From Phycisphaerae bacterium (GTDB lineage: Bacteria > Planctomycetota > Phycisphaerae > Sedimentisphaerales > Anaerohalosphaeraceae), in the NCBI GenBank assembly GCA_021736615.1, contig JAIPFN010000137.1, positions 1 through 14,468 of the forward strand: a stretch of 14,468 nt of DNA, given 5' to 3'. The notes under the pieces are model-generated. The model was given only the letters and a program-made list of their open reading frames with translations, searched no databases and had not been told where the DNA came from. Positions within the stretch are counted from its first letter, which is position 1, and each line of letters opens with the position of its first letter. Position numbers and translations under genes: made by a program. Positions 1 to 6,048 of this stretch are shown one piece after another.

Positions 1-1363
1 CCTTTATTCTGTGTCCCATAGCAATATGTATGTGAGTCGAGCTTACTCCTCCCTTTTCAGCGGCATACCTTGCACTGTCCCTGATGTCGCTGAACTGAAA
101 GTTCCAGTTCAGTTTCGGTCGGATATATGTTCTAACATAATCGCTGAAACCACCTTCCGAATAATGTGTTTTGAACATTGAAATAAAAAGGTATTCGCTT
201 TGACTATCCCTCTCCTTCATATAATCTTCGATTGCCTCAATCGTATTATTCCATAATGCCCCGCATTTAGGTACTTTTGTCTTCTTACGTCTGTAAGCAA
301 CAGTGCCATCATCCCAGTTAATATCTTTAATCTTCAATAATCTTGCATCAATCGGATAACTGCAAGTGTTCAAGCTCCATAGTATGATTGCCTTCCACTT
401 AGTATTGACACTGGAGAGCAGTTTTTTGAGTTGCTTTTTAGTTATTAGTTGGGGAGTTAGGTCACCACTGCCAGGACTACGAAAATCCTGCCATATGCGA
501 AGAACTCTATCTATTTCAGTCTTATCTTCAATGTTAGTGCCATAGGTTTTCAATACTGTCTTAACCGCTCCCCATCTATGGCTAATCCATGTATTGCTTC
601 TTTTCTCATTTTTTGCCATTTGCCTGATGACTTGGGTATAGTTTGCTATATCATTTTGTCTGATGTCATCAAGGTAGGTTTTGCCGATGATATTAACAAA
701 CTTCTTGAACCATTCCTTAACCTTCTTTCTTTCTTTTTCAGATGCTTGCTCTCTCTCAGTTGGAATGTAATCGAAGTAATAATCAGCCATCTTTGACAAA
801 GGTATGGGATCTTTAGGTGCGAGTTTGTGTAAGTTTGCAATTTCCTCTCTTCCCAACAACCTTGAACACTCATACGGATCTTCGAGCCATTGATTGAAAA
901 TGTTAGCAAGAATCTCTTTAGGAATGGAAGATTCAATTTTATCCATATATTTCAGGAGCTTTGGATTATCAAATACTCTGTCGTTCCATTCTTCAAGGGA
1001 CTCATCTTCAAGTTTTGAAGCCAAATCAGAGAACTCTGCAACCATGGCATCAAATTCTTCTTCTGTTTGATTTGGTTGCTGACTAACGATAAATGATTTC
1101 TGAGTTTTGATATGTTCAGTTGGTAGGGGCTGAAGTTCTTTCTTCTGTTGTTCTTCAATGACATCCCACCATTTTGCAGCAGCTTTGCCTTTGTTCCTAC
1201 TGAGATTAACTTTCTTGGCTGGGCCTGATATTTGGGGGTGTCGGTAGTAATAGGTTTGAGCTTTGCCATTGTCGAATTTAACACCACAAAGCTTGCCATT
1301 GATGATAGCTGATAACTCCCTCCCTCCCCAACTCTGAAACTTCTTAATATATCTCTTTCCCAT
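1..1363 (-). CDS. Tyrosine recombinase (phage-type integrase), 3' end cut off by the window
   Basis: Reading from ATG at 1363 the minus strand stays open for 454 codons and leaves the window at base 1; an in-frame TAG lies just upstream, so this is the earliest ATG. Residues about 188-275 resemble the helical core-binding domain, and about 305-454 the catalytic domain. Recognisable parts are the box I neighbourhood (LNTCSYPIDARLLKIKDI, 331-348), a basic strand that can supply the catalytic Lys (RRKKTK, 358-363), the box II region SDIRD (425-429, Arg428) and MGHR (449-452). The tyrosine would lie just past the window edge. Oddly, the box I Arg position aligns with Tyr335 and the first box II His with Ser425. 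The gene starts about 120 bases beyond a tRNA-Leu 3' end, which suggests the integrase of an island extending leftward. The family call is firm; activity is uncertain. Confidence 0.85.
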   Translation of the reverse strand, partial: MGKRYIKKFQSWGGRELSAIINGKLCGVKFDNGKAQTYYYRHPQISGPAKKVNLSRNKGKAAAKWWDVIEEQQKKELQPLPTEHIKTQKSFIVSQQPNQTEEEFDAMVAEFSDLASKLEDESLEEWNDRVFDNPKLLKYMDKIESSIPKEILANIFNQWLEDPYECSRLLGREEIANLHKLAPKDPIPLSKMADYYFDYIPTEREQASEKERKKVKEWFKKFVNIIGKTYLDDIRQNDIANYTQVIRQMAKNEKRSNTWISHRWGAVKTVLKTYGTNIEDKTEIDRVLRIWQDFRSPGSGDLTPQLITKKQLKKLLSSVNTKWKAIILWSLNTCSYPIDARLLKIKDINWDDGTVAYRRKKTKVPKCGALWNNTIEAIEDYMKERDSQSEYLFISMFKTHYSEGGFSDYVRTYIRPKLNWNFQFSDIRDSARYAAEKGGVSSTHIHIAMGHRIK

Positions 1364-1383
1364 TCTCTAATCCTATGGCAAAA

Positions 1384-1402
1384 CACTAAATCATTATTAG
1401 TG
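1384..1402. promoter_or_regulatory. Inverted repeat abutting the integrase -10 box, possible operator
   Basis: CACTAA (1384-1389) and TTAGTG (1397-1402) are exact inverted copies around a 7-base centre. The site touches the predicted -10 and covers the likely transcription start, where a bound protein would block transcription. An operator role is inferred from position; no regulator gene is visible in the window. Confidence 0.35.
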
Positions 1403-1430
1403 ATTATAACAGAAAAAGAAAAAGAAGCAA
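1403..1430 (-). promoter_or_regulatory. Predicted sigma70-type promoter of the integrase gene
   Basis: On the minus strand there is a -35 TTGCTT (1430-1425), a 16-base spacer, and a perfect -10 TATAAT (1408-1403). Transcription would begin near 1396, about 33 bases before the integrase ATG. This is prediction by motif only. Confidence 0.5.
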
Positions 1431-1435
1431 GAGAT

Positions 1436-1458
1436 TTGTCTAACACTTTTGTCTAACA
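1436..1458. repeat. Direct repeat TTGTCTAACA, two copies 13 bases apart
   Basis: TTGTCTAACA occurs at 1436-1445 and again at 1449-1458, between the integrase gene and the tRNA 3' end. Short direct repeats in this position can be arm-type integrase or excisionase binding sites. That role is inferred from location. Confidence 0.45.
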
Positions 1459-1484
1459 GTTGATTTTTACCCCCAATAACCCAC

Positions 1485-1568
1485 TAGCCGAGGTGGGAGT
1501 CGAACCCACACGCCCATTACGGGCAAGGGATTTTAAATCCCCAGCGTCTGCCATTCCGCCACTCGGCC
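1485..1568 (-). tRNA. tRNA-Leu, anticodon UAA
   Basis: The minus strand folds as a complete class II tRNA of 84 nucleotides. The acceptor GGCCGAG (1568-1562) pairs with CTCGGCT (1492-1486), with one G-U pair at position 1, followed by discriminator A at 1485. The D arm, the anticodon loop with TAA, a long variable arm, and a T arm with GGTTCGA are all present. CCA is not encoded. The long variable arm and UAA anticodon identify leucine. The 3' end faces the integrase gene, so it is probably the attachment site of the island to its left; the tRNA itself looks intact. Confidence 0.95.
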
Positions 1569-1641
1569 GCTACCAGTTGCCAGTCTTAAGTTGTCAGTCG
1601 TTAGTTGCTTTGATCTGCATTAGAAACCGGTATTTTTGAGC

Positions 1642-1669
1642 ATTATATGTATTGCCGGTTCTTTTGCAA
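1642..1669 (-). promoter_or_regulatory. Predicted promoter of tRNA-Leu
   Basis: On the minus strand there is a -35 TTGCAA (1669-1664), a 16-base spacer and a -10 TATAAT (1647-1642), giving a start near 1635 and a 5' leader of about 67 bases. The leader (1569-1612) contains near-repeats of AGTTGYCAGTC. Confidence 0.55.
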
Positions 1670-1707
1670 GCTGTTTCTTAAAATGAATTTGGGCTTGAAA
1701 ACCGATC

Positions 1708-3123
1708 TTATTCGCTTTTGGGAGTTACCATTCGTCTTACCCTGGATCGTTGTTTGCCCAGAAATAAGCGGGTTTTGTCAAAAAGACAGGCGTTGACGGC
1801 GTTTTTGATCTTTCGTGAAAACATCGCCGCTCTTACCCGACTTTCCAGTTTCTGGAGATCTTTGTCGCCCGAGACAAGCTTTTCGGCAGATTCTATGGTT
1901 TTAATCGCCATGGCATACTGGCCCTGTTCGTAATAAACCTGTATCGCGTCCTTGTAGAGCCGTAAATCTTTGCTTCCAAGCTCCATTGCATACTCAAAGA
2001 AGTGAAATGCTCCTTCGGTCTCTCCCTGGATAGCCAGTGATTTTCCCATATAATAAAATGCCTTCTCGTTTACGGGATTGTTGTCGACAACCCTTAAAAA
2101 ACAATCCATAGCACTGTCAAAGTCACCGAGCTTCATGAACATCGTTCCTATCGAATTGAGAACATCAGGATCATCGAAATCAAACTTCAACTCAATTCTG
2201 AGCAGATCAAGTGCCCTGTCTTCACTGCCTGCTTCTAAAGCGATCTGGGCAAGCCGGTATCTTGGACCGGCAAGAGAAGGTTCCAGTTCCGCGGCATCGA
2301 GGAAAAGCTCAGCAGCTTTATTCAAGTCATCCTGACGCAGTGCTATCTCGCCGAGATACATTTTTGCCCTGGCAAAATCAGGTGATAACTCAAGAATTCG
2401 ATTAAATTTTTCTGCGGCGGCGGCAATCTCTCCGCAATCAAGCAAAAACAGACCAAAATCAAGAATGACATCGACATCACCGGGGTTGACTCGCAATTCA
2501 TTAAGGAAATGGCTGCGGGCCTGACGCCTGTCACCATCTGCCCAATATGCCTGGGCTATTCGATAATTGATCTGTGGGTGGGTCGGCTCAATATCCTGGG
2601 TTCTTTGCCAGCACCAGATGGCTCGTTTGTATTCCTGTTGACTGAAAAGTGAGTTGCCAATATTGTAAAAACATATCGCACAGTCAGGATTGATCTGCTG
2701 GGCCATGTAGAACATGTGTTCTGCTTTTTGGTGTTTTTCCATTTCCGCATAAGTTATTATCCTGTTGCAATAACAAGGCTCAAAGTCCGGGGCAAGCGAT
2801 TCGATCCGCTCGAAAACCTCTATAGCAAGGTCGTAATGGCCGATGCGGGTATAATCGACGGCGAGAGAGTTCATGATCTCCGGGTCGTCCGGTTTAATTT
2901 CCAGAGCCTGTTCGTATGCTTTTATAGCGCTTTTATACTGATCCATCGCATCGAGAGTAAGACCGGCGTTAAAAAACCAGGAGGCATTATCAGGATTGAT
3001 TTCTATCGCTTCTTCCAGTTGAGCCAGAGCGTCTGTAAGTTCACCGTCTTCATAAAGCTCATAAGCCCTCATAGCCAGCATCTCCGCGTCATTCCATGAG
3101 TTGTCATCCATCGCATCAAACAT
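1708..3123 (-). CDS. Tetratricopeptide (TPR) repeat protein, 12 tandem units
   Basis: The 471-residue product consists almost wholly of TPRs: twelve units of exactly 34 residues without a gap from residue 13 to 420, many ending in the usual NPD or PDD turn (for example EINPDN, EIKPDD). A basic C-terminal tail follows (about 421-471, including RSRVRR). There is no signal peptide or membrane segment, so it is probably cytoplasmic. TPR arrays form superhelical scaffolds for protein-protein contacts; the partner cannot be told from sequence. The ATG at 3123 has AAGGGA nine bases upstream. It is transcribed towards the tRNA-Leu and is divergent from ribH, 478 bases away. The fold is certain, the function unknown. 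Confidence 0.9.
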   Translation of the reverse strand: MFDAMDDNSWNDAEMLAMRAYELYEDGELTDALAQLEEAIEINPDNASWFFNAGLTLDAMDQYKSAIKAYEQALEIKPDDPEIMNSLAVDYTRIGHYDLAIEVFERIESLAPDFEPCYCNRIITYAEMEKHQKAEHMFYMAQQINPDCAICFYNIGNSLFSQQEYKRAIWCWQRTQDIEPTHPQINYRIAQAYWADGDRRQARSHFLNELRVNPGDVDVILDFGLFLLDCGEIAAAAEKFNRILELSPDFARAKMYLGEIALRQDDLNKAAELFLDAAELEPSLAGPRYRLAQIALEAGSEDRALDLLRIELKFDFDDPDVLNSIGTMFMKLGDFDSAMDCFLRVVDNNPVNEKAFYYMGKSLAIQGETEGAFHFFEYAMELGSKDLRLYKDAIQVYYEQGQYAMAIKTIESAEKLVSGDKDLQKLESRVRAAMFSRKIKNAVNACLFDKTRLFLGKQRSRVRRMVTPKSE

Positions 3124-3146
3124 TACAAAATCCCTTAAAATCAGGC

Positions 3147-3175
3147 GTAAAAGCCCTAAAACAATGATAAGTCAA
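3147..3175 (-). promoter_or_regulatory. Weak candidate promoter of the TPR gene
   Basis: On the minus strand TTGACT (3175-3170) is followed after 17 bases by TTTTAC (3152-3147), a poor -10. The good -35 and suitable distance to the ATG make it possible. Confidence 0.3.
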
Positions 3176-3499
3176 GCGGAATACAAAGCCCCAAAATGCG
3201 GCAAACCGGGGGCAAGCAAATGCCCACACAATTTCTTCGGCATTTAAAACGAGCAACTTAGGTAACATAGGCAATAAATCATCTTACTGAAAACTGATAA
3301 TTTGAATAACCGACCGACAGAGAGAAAACGCCTCCGTCAAATCTATTGGCAGATCCAAGCTGTAAACCAGCTGATACGGTCGTAACGGGCTTTTAATACT
3401 GTAGTTATGCAATTTTGGCCAGATGTCTTTATTTTGCTGGAATTTCTGTCCATAAGCCCTTATAATGCCGAAAGTTAAGGCGTCTACGAGCATATACGC
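3176..3499. other. Noncoding spacer between the TPR gene and the ribH promoter region
   Basis: No supportable gene lies here. A 76-codon minus-strand frame (3514-3284) would need a TTG start, has no ribosome binding site, and has an unconvincing composition. A weak GGGC/GCCC hairpin occurs near 3208-3224. Confidence 0.5.
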
Positions 3500-3547
3500 G
3501 GCAGTAACTGCCAAGTTTTTTGTCAGTTTTTCTGGCAGAAATGCCAG
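3500..3547. repeat. Two overlapping inverted repeats upstream of ribH
   Basis: GGCAGT-A-ACTGCC (3500-3512) is a perfect palindrome around one base, and CTGGCA-GAAA-TGCCAG (3532-3547) is a perfect 6-base stem with a GAAA loop. Arms can also pair across: CTGCCA (3508-3513) with TGGCAG (3533-3538), and TAACTG (3505-3510) with CAGTTA (3545-3550). The second repeat overlaps the predicted -35 of ribH. It may be an operator or an alternative RNA structure; the sequence does not decide. Confidence 0.5.
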
Positions 3548-3561
3548 TTAAGTCTTATAAT
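3533..3561 (+). promoter_or_regulatory. Predicted promoter of ribH (and perhaps nusB-parA)
   Basis: A -35 TGGCAG (3533-3538), a 17-base spacer and a perfect -10 TATAAT (3556-3561) sit 40 bases before the ribH ATG. The -35 lies inside an inverted repeat. The short leader leaves no room for an FMN riboswitch, and none is recognisable upstream. Confidence 0.45.
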
Positions 3562-3601
3562 ATTTCAGTCAGGATTTTTAGATATTAGTGGAGCATTCAA
3601 A

Positions 3602-4066
3602 ATGGTTACAGAATTGAAGGGCCAACTCTCAGCGGGTAAGGGAAATTATGCAATCGTTGTCAGCAGGTTCAATGAGTTTATTACGGGCAAGCTTCTTGCC
3701 GGTGCCATCGACACTCTGGAAAGACACGGCGCGTCGCAGGAACAGATTACTGTAGCGTGGGTTCCCGGCGCTATCGAAATTACGCTGGCGGCCAAAAAAC
3801 TTGCCGAAACCGGAAAATATGACTCTGTGATCTGCCTCGGTGCCGTTATCCGCGGACAGACGAGCCACTTTGACTATGTTTGCCAGCAGATATCACGCGG
3901 TGTCGGACAGATCAATTACGACACGGGTGTACCGGCGATCTTCGGAGTGCTAACCGTCGAAACCATCGAACAAGCCGTCGAACGTGCCGGAACCAAACAT
4001 GGTAACAGCGGGGCCAGTGCCGCCCTTTCGGCAATCGAAATGACCGATCTGCTTAAGCAAATGTAG
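3602..4066 (+). CDS. ribH: 6,7-dimethyl-8-ribityllumazine synthase
   Basis: It catalyses the penultimate step of riboflavin synthesis, joining 5-amino-6-ribitylamino-uracil with 3,4-dihydroxy-2-butanone 4-phosphate, in the cytoplasm. The 154-residue product has normal family length and all landmarks: SRFNEFIT (21-28) for the pyrimidine substrate, VPGAIEI (54-60), [11 protein letters not shown] (80-90) with the catalytic His89, FGVLT (114-118), and [10 protein letters not shown] (128-137) for the phosphate of the second substrate. The ATG has TGGAG eight bases upstream. nusB follows after about 97 bases, a neighbourhood conserved in many bacteria. No other riboflavin gene is in the window. Confidence 0.97.
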   Translation: MVTELKGQLSAGKGNYAIVVSRFNEFITGKLLAGAIDTLERHGASQEQITVAWVPGAIEITLAAKKLAETGKYDSVICLGAVIRGQTSHFDYVCQQISRGVGQINYDTGVPAIFGVLTVETIEQAVERAGTKHGNSGASAALSAIEMTDLLKQM

Positions 4067-4098
4067 CAGCGGGAGCTTTAAGTCCGCGTATAAACAAT

Positions 4099-4123
4099 GC
4101 AGGCAAGATGCCGGCGCTACAAA
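4099..4123 (+). repeat. Short dispersed repeat, copy 1
   Basis: This 25-base unit has core GATGCCGGCG and ends in TACAAA. It matches the copy at 5823-5847 in 22 of 25 positions. It lies in the ribH-nusB spacer. Confidence 0.6.
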
Positions 4124-4163
4124 ACAACTTTCATAGGTTGATTTTTATAATTAGGATGTGTTT

Positions 4164-4577
4164 GTGGATAGACGAACCAAGGCCAGAGAGTTAGCTATGC
4201 AGTCGCTGTTTCAGCTTGACGTGCAGGGCGATCATTTCCTGGACCAGATGAACAGATTTATCAGGGAACAGGGCGAAGACGACATGACGTGCAAAATGGC
4301 GTTCGACTGGACTGCCGGTGCATGGGAAAATGTCTCTGTTTGCGACGGGCTTATAACGACAGCGGCCGGTAAGTGGGATCTTTCGCGATTGTCGTCTGTG
4401 GATAGAAGCATCCTGCGGCTTGGTGCGTACCAACTGAAATTCTGCCCGGATATTCCCGGCAAAGTAGTAATTAACGAAGCTATCGAGATCGCCAAGAAGT
4501 ACAGCGGTGAACAATCGCCGCGTTTTGTAAACGGAGTACTTGACGCGATCCTTAAACGAATAAAAGAAGAAGCTTAA
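4164..4577 (+). CDS. nusB: Transcription antitermination factor NusB
   Basis: NusB binds boxA RNA together with S10 (NusE) and supports rRNA transcription antitermination. The product, 137 residues from GTG at 4164, opens with DRRTKARELAMQSLFQLD, the typical RNA-binding N-terminus, and ends with the usual block: SILRLGAYQL, VVINEAIEIAKKY, and RFVNGVLDAI before the C-terminal Lys-Arg. Length is normal. I prefer GTG 4164 to GTG 4158 because AGGA (4153-4156) stands seven bases before 4164 but only one before 4158; the difference is two residues. It follows ribH and precedes parA by 78 bases, probably in one transcription unit. Confidence 0.93.
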   Translation: MDRRTKARELAMQSLFQLDVQGDHFLDQMNRFIREQGEDDMTCKMAFDWTAGAWENVSVCDGLITTAAGKWDLSRLSSVDRSILRLGAYQLKFCPDIPGKVVINEAIEIAKKYSGEQSPRFVNGVLDAILKRIKEEA

Positions 4578-4655
4578 ATGTCGGCGAACAACGGCCGGCG
4601 AGCAGCGAATCGGATTAATGCCAATTTTTTTGAATAACTAGCAGAGGAAGGTAAA

Positions 4656-5750
4656 TTGAGAACTATTGCCGTACTTAATCAGAAAGGGGGAGTGGGGAAG
4701 ACCACTTCTACTGTAAACATAGCAGCCGGTTTGGCCAGGCTGGGCAAAAAAGTTGCACTTATCGACATGGACCCGCAGGCACATCTTACTATTCACCTTG
4801 GCGTCAACCCTGAGACGGCCGGCGCGGGTATCTATGAAGTACTCACCAAGTCTGCAGACATCAATGAATCACTTACCCAGGTCAGGGAAAACCTTTACCT
4901 TCTCGGAGCAAATATTAATCTCGTCGGTGCCGAAAGCGAATTGGTCAGCGTTGTAGGCAGAGAGATAATCCTGCGTGAGGCTATTGAAACGATCCGGGAT
5001 AACTTTGACTACCTGATCATCGACTGCGCACCTTCACTGGGCCTTCTTACCCTTAACGGACTTGCCGCGGTCAACGAAGTATTCATCCCCCTTCAACCGC
5101 ACTTTCTGGCATTGCAGGGATTCGGAAAACTTCTGCAAACGGTTAGCCTGGTAAGCAAAAGAATCAACCCGGCACTGAGAGTTTCGGGGATATTGCTTTG
5201 CATGTATGATACGCGTGCTACACTTTCGTCGGAGGTTAAGGCCGACATCGAAAACTTTCTGGAAAACGCAAGAGAAACAAATTTCCCATGGTCAGATGCT
5301 GCGATCTTACCTATCTTTGTCCGCAGGAATATCAAGCTCGCCGAAGCCCCCAGCTATGGACAGACGATCTTTGAATACGAACCGGAGTGCAACGGCTCAT
5401 TCGATTACGAGGCGATAGCAAAATACGTAGACACGAAAATGACTAAGGACGGTAAGCATATTAAATTACCTGCCAAACTTGAGGAAATTACAGAAATTGA
5501 ACCGGCAGTCGAGGAAACCATCGAAGAACAGGTCGTTGAGGAAGTTATAACCGAACAATCCGCACCGCAAGCAGTTGCAGAAGATACCTGCGATAAGACA
5601 ATTGCCAAAGCTGAAGAAACTCCGCAGCAGGCAGAGAATGTTCCCATCGTCGAGGTACCGGCAGAACCTTCGGTTAATACCTCAGGTAAGATTGAAGCTA
5701 TTGCCAGTAATGACTTGAATACTCCCGGCGATTCATCAAACCAAATGTAA
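4656..5750 (+). CDS. parA: ParA/Soj-family chromosome partitioning ATPase with long acidic C-terminal tail
   Basis: ParA ATPases dimerise on ATP, bind nucleoid DNA and position cargo. Present are the deviant Walker A KGGVGKT (10-16, signature Lys10), the switch I region DMDPQAH (38-44), and Walker B/switch II IIDCAPSLG (121-129). Residues about 1-262 are a complete ParA of the Soj type. About 100 further residues (265-364) are rich in Glu, Ala, Pro and Thr, and are probably disordered. TTG at 4656 is the start: it has the strong site GAGGAAGG four bases upstream and leads straight into the family N-terminus. No parB or parS is visible; the gene downstream is unrelated and on the other strand. 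It could serve chromosome segregation or position another cellular structure. Confidence 0.92.
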   Translation: MRTIAVLNQKGGVGKTTSTVNIAAGLARLGKKVALIDMDPQAHLTIHLGVNPETAGAGIYEVLTKSADINESLTQVRENLYLLGANINLVGAESELVSVVGREIILREAIETIRDNFDYLIIDCAPSLGLLTLNGLAAVNEVFIPLQPHFLALQGFGKLLQTVSLVSKRINPALRVSGILLCMYDTRATLSSEVKADIENFLENARETNFPWSDAAILPIFVRRNIKLAEAPSYGQTIFEYEPECNGSFDYEAIAKYVDTKMTKDGKHIKLPAKLEEITEIEPAVEETIEEQVVEEVITEQSAPQAVAEDTCDKTIAKAEETPQQAENVPIVEVPAEPSVNTSGKIEAIASNDLNTPGDSSNQM

Positions 5751-5822
5751 TATAAAGGTTTTATCCCGGCGCTTGCGGTATACACTGCCTTTTGTGAGCT
5801 TCGGGTTTCTTGTTTTTCATAA

Positions 5823-5847
5823 GCCGGCAGGATGCCGGCGTTACAAA
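5823..5847 (+). repeat. Short dispersed repeat, copy 2
   Basis: It matches the copy at 4099-4123 in 22 of 25 positions. Here GCCGGC stands on both sides of AGGAT, giving a 6-base stem with a 5-base loop, as in REP-like elements. It lies just after parA. Confidence 0.6.
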
Positions 5848-5856
5848 GAGCGCATG

Positions 5857-5897
5857 AAAAAGGCTGCTCCGTGGATGATATTGTTTGAAGCAGCCTT
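5857..5897 (-). terminator. Intrinsic terminator, best read on the minus strand
   Basis: AAGGCTGCT (5860-5868) pairs exactly with AGCAGCCTT (5889-5897). Read on the minus strand the stem is followed by five T (plus-strand A run 5857-5861), a good rho-independent terminator for transcripts coming from the acyltransferase gene at 6744-6049. On the plus strand only a weak T run follows, so any role in ending parA transcription is less sure. Confidence 0.7.
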
Positions 5898-5924
5898 GAA
5901 ATAAAATACTTTATATTGTTAACG
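5857..5924 (-). ncRNA. Candidate short untranslated RNA
   Basis: A predicted minus-strand promoter (5960-5931) would start a transcript near 5924 that ends at the intrinsic terminator, giving about 68 nucleotides. No start codon with a ribosome binding site lies inside. It is inferred from promoter plus terminator only; the same terminator may simply serve the gene upstream. Confidence 0.25.
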
Positions 5925-5930
5925 TTTCAA

Positions 5931-5960
5931 GTTATACACACTTAAACATCGGCATGTCAA
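5931..5960 (-). promoter_or_regulatory. Predicted minus-strand promoter behind the acyltransferase gene
   Basis: A perfect -35 TTGACA (5960-5955), an 18-base spacer and a -10 TATAAC (5936-5931). The next thing downstream is the terminator at 5897-5857, not a coding sequence. Confidence 0.4.
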
Positions 5961-6048
5961 CAAATAAATTTAATGTTTTTTTTGTTTTGCGAATTTTTTC
6001 TTGAAAAATCTTTCGCCGGACGTGCCAAAAACAACATAAAAACAAAAG

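Noticed and set aside
952..1446. A 164-codon minus-strand frame over the 5' part of the integrase gene
   Set aside because: The overlapping frame from 1363 is open to the window edge and has integrase motifs; this one has none and is a shadow.
1569..1612. Near-repeats of AGTTGYCAGTC in the tRNA leader, resembling 8093-8116
   Set aside because: Short, imperfect and of low complexity; noted as a possible dispersed word but too weak to report as a family.
3284..3514. 76-codon minus-strand frame between the TPR gene and ribH
   Set aside because: It needs a TTG start within an inverted repeat, has no ribosome binding site and resembles no family I know.
3562..3601. FMN riboswitch upstream of ribH
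   Set aside because: The leader after the predicted start is about 30 bases, and no RFN element signature is visible further upstream.
5405..5785. 126-codon minus-strand frame opposite the parA tail
   Set aside because: Its Ser/Thr/Val-rich product is the mirror of the Glu/Ala-rich parA codons; no start signal.
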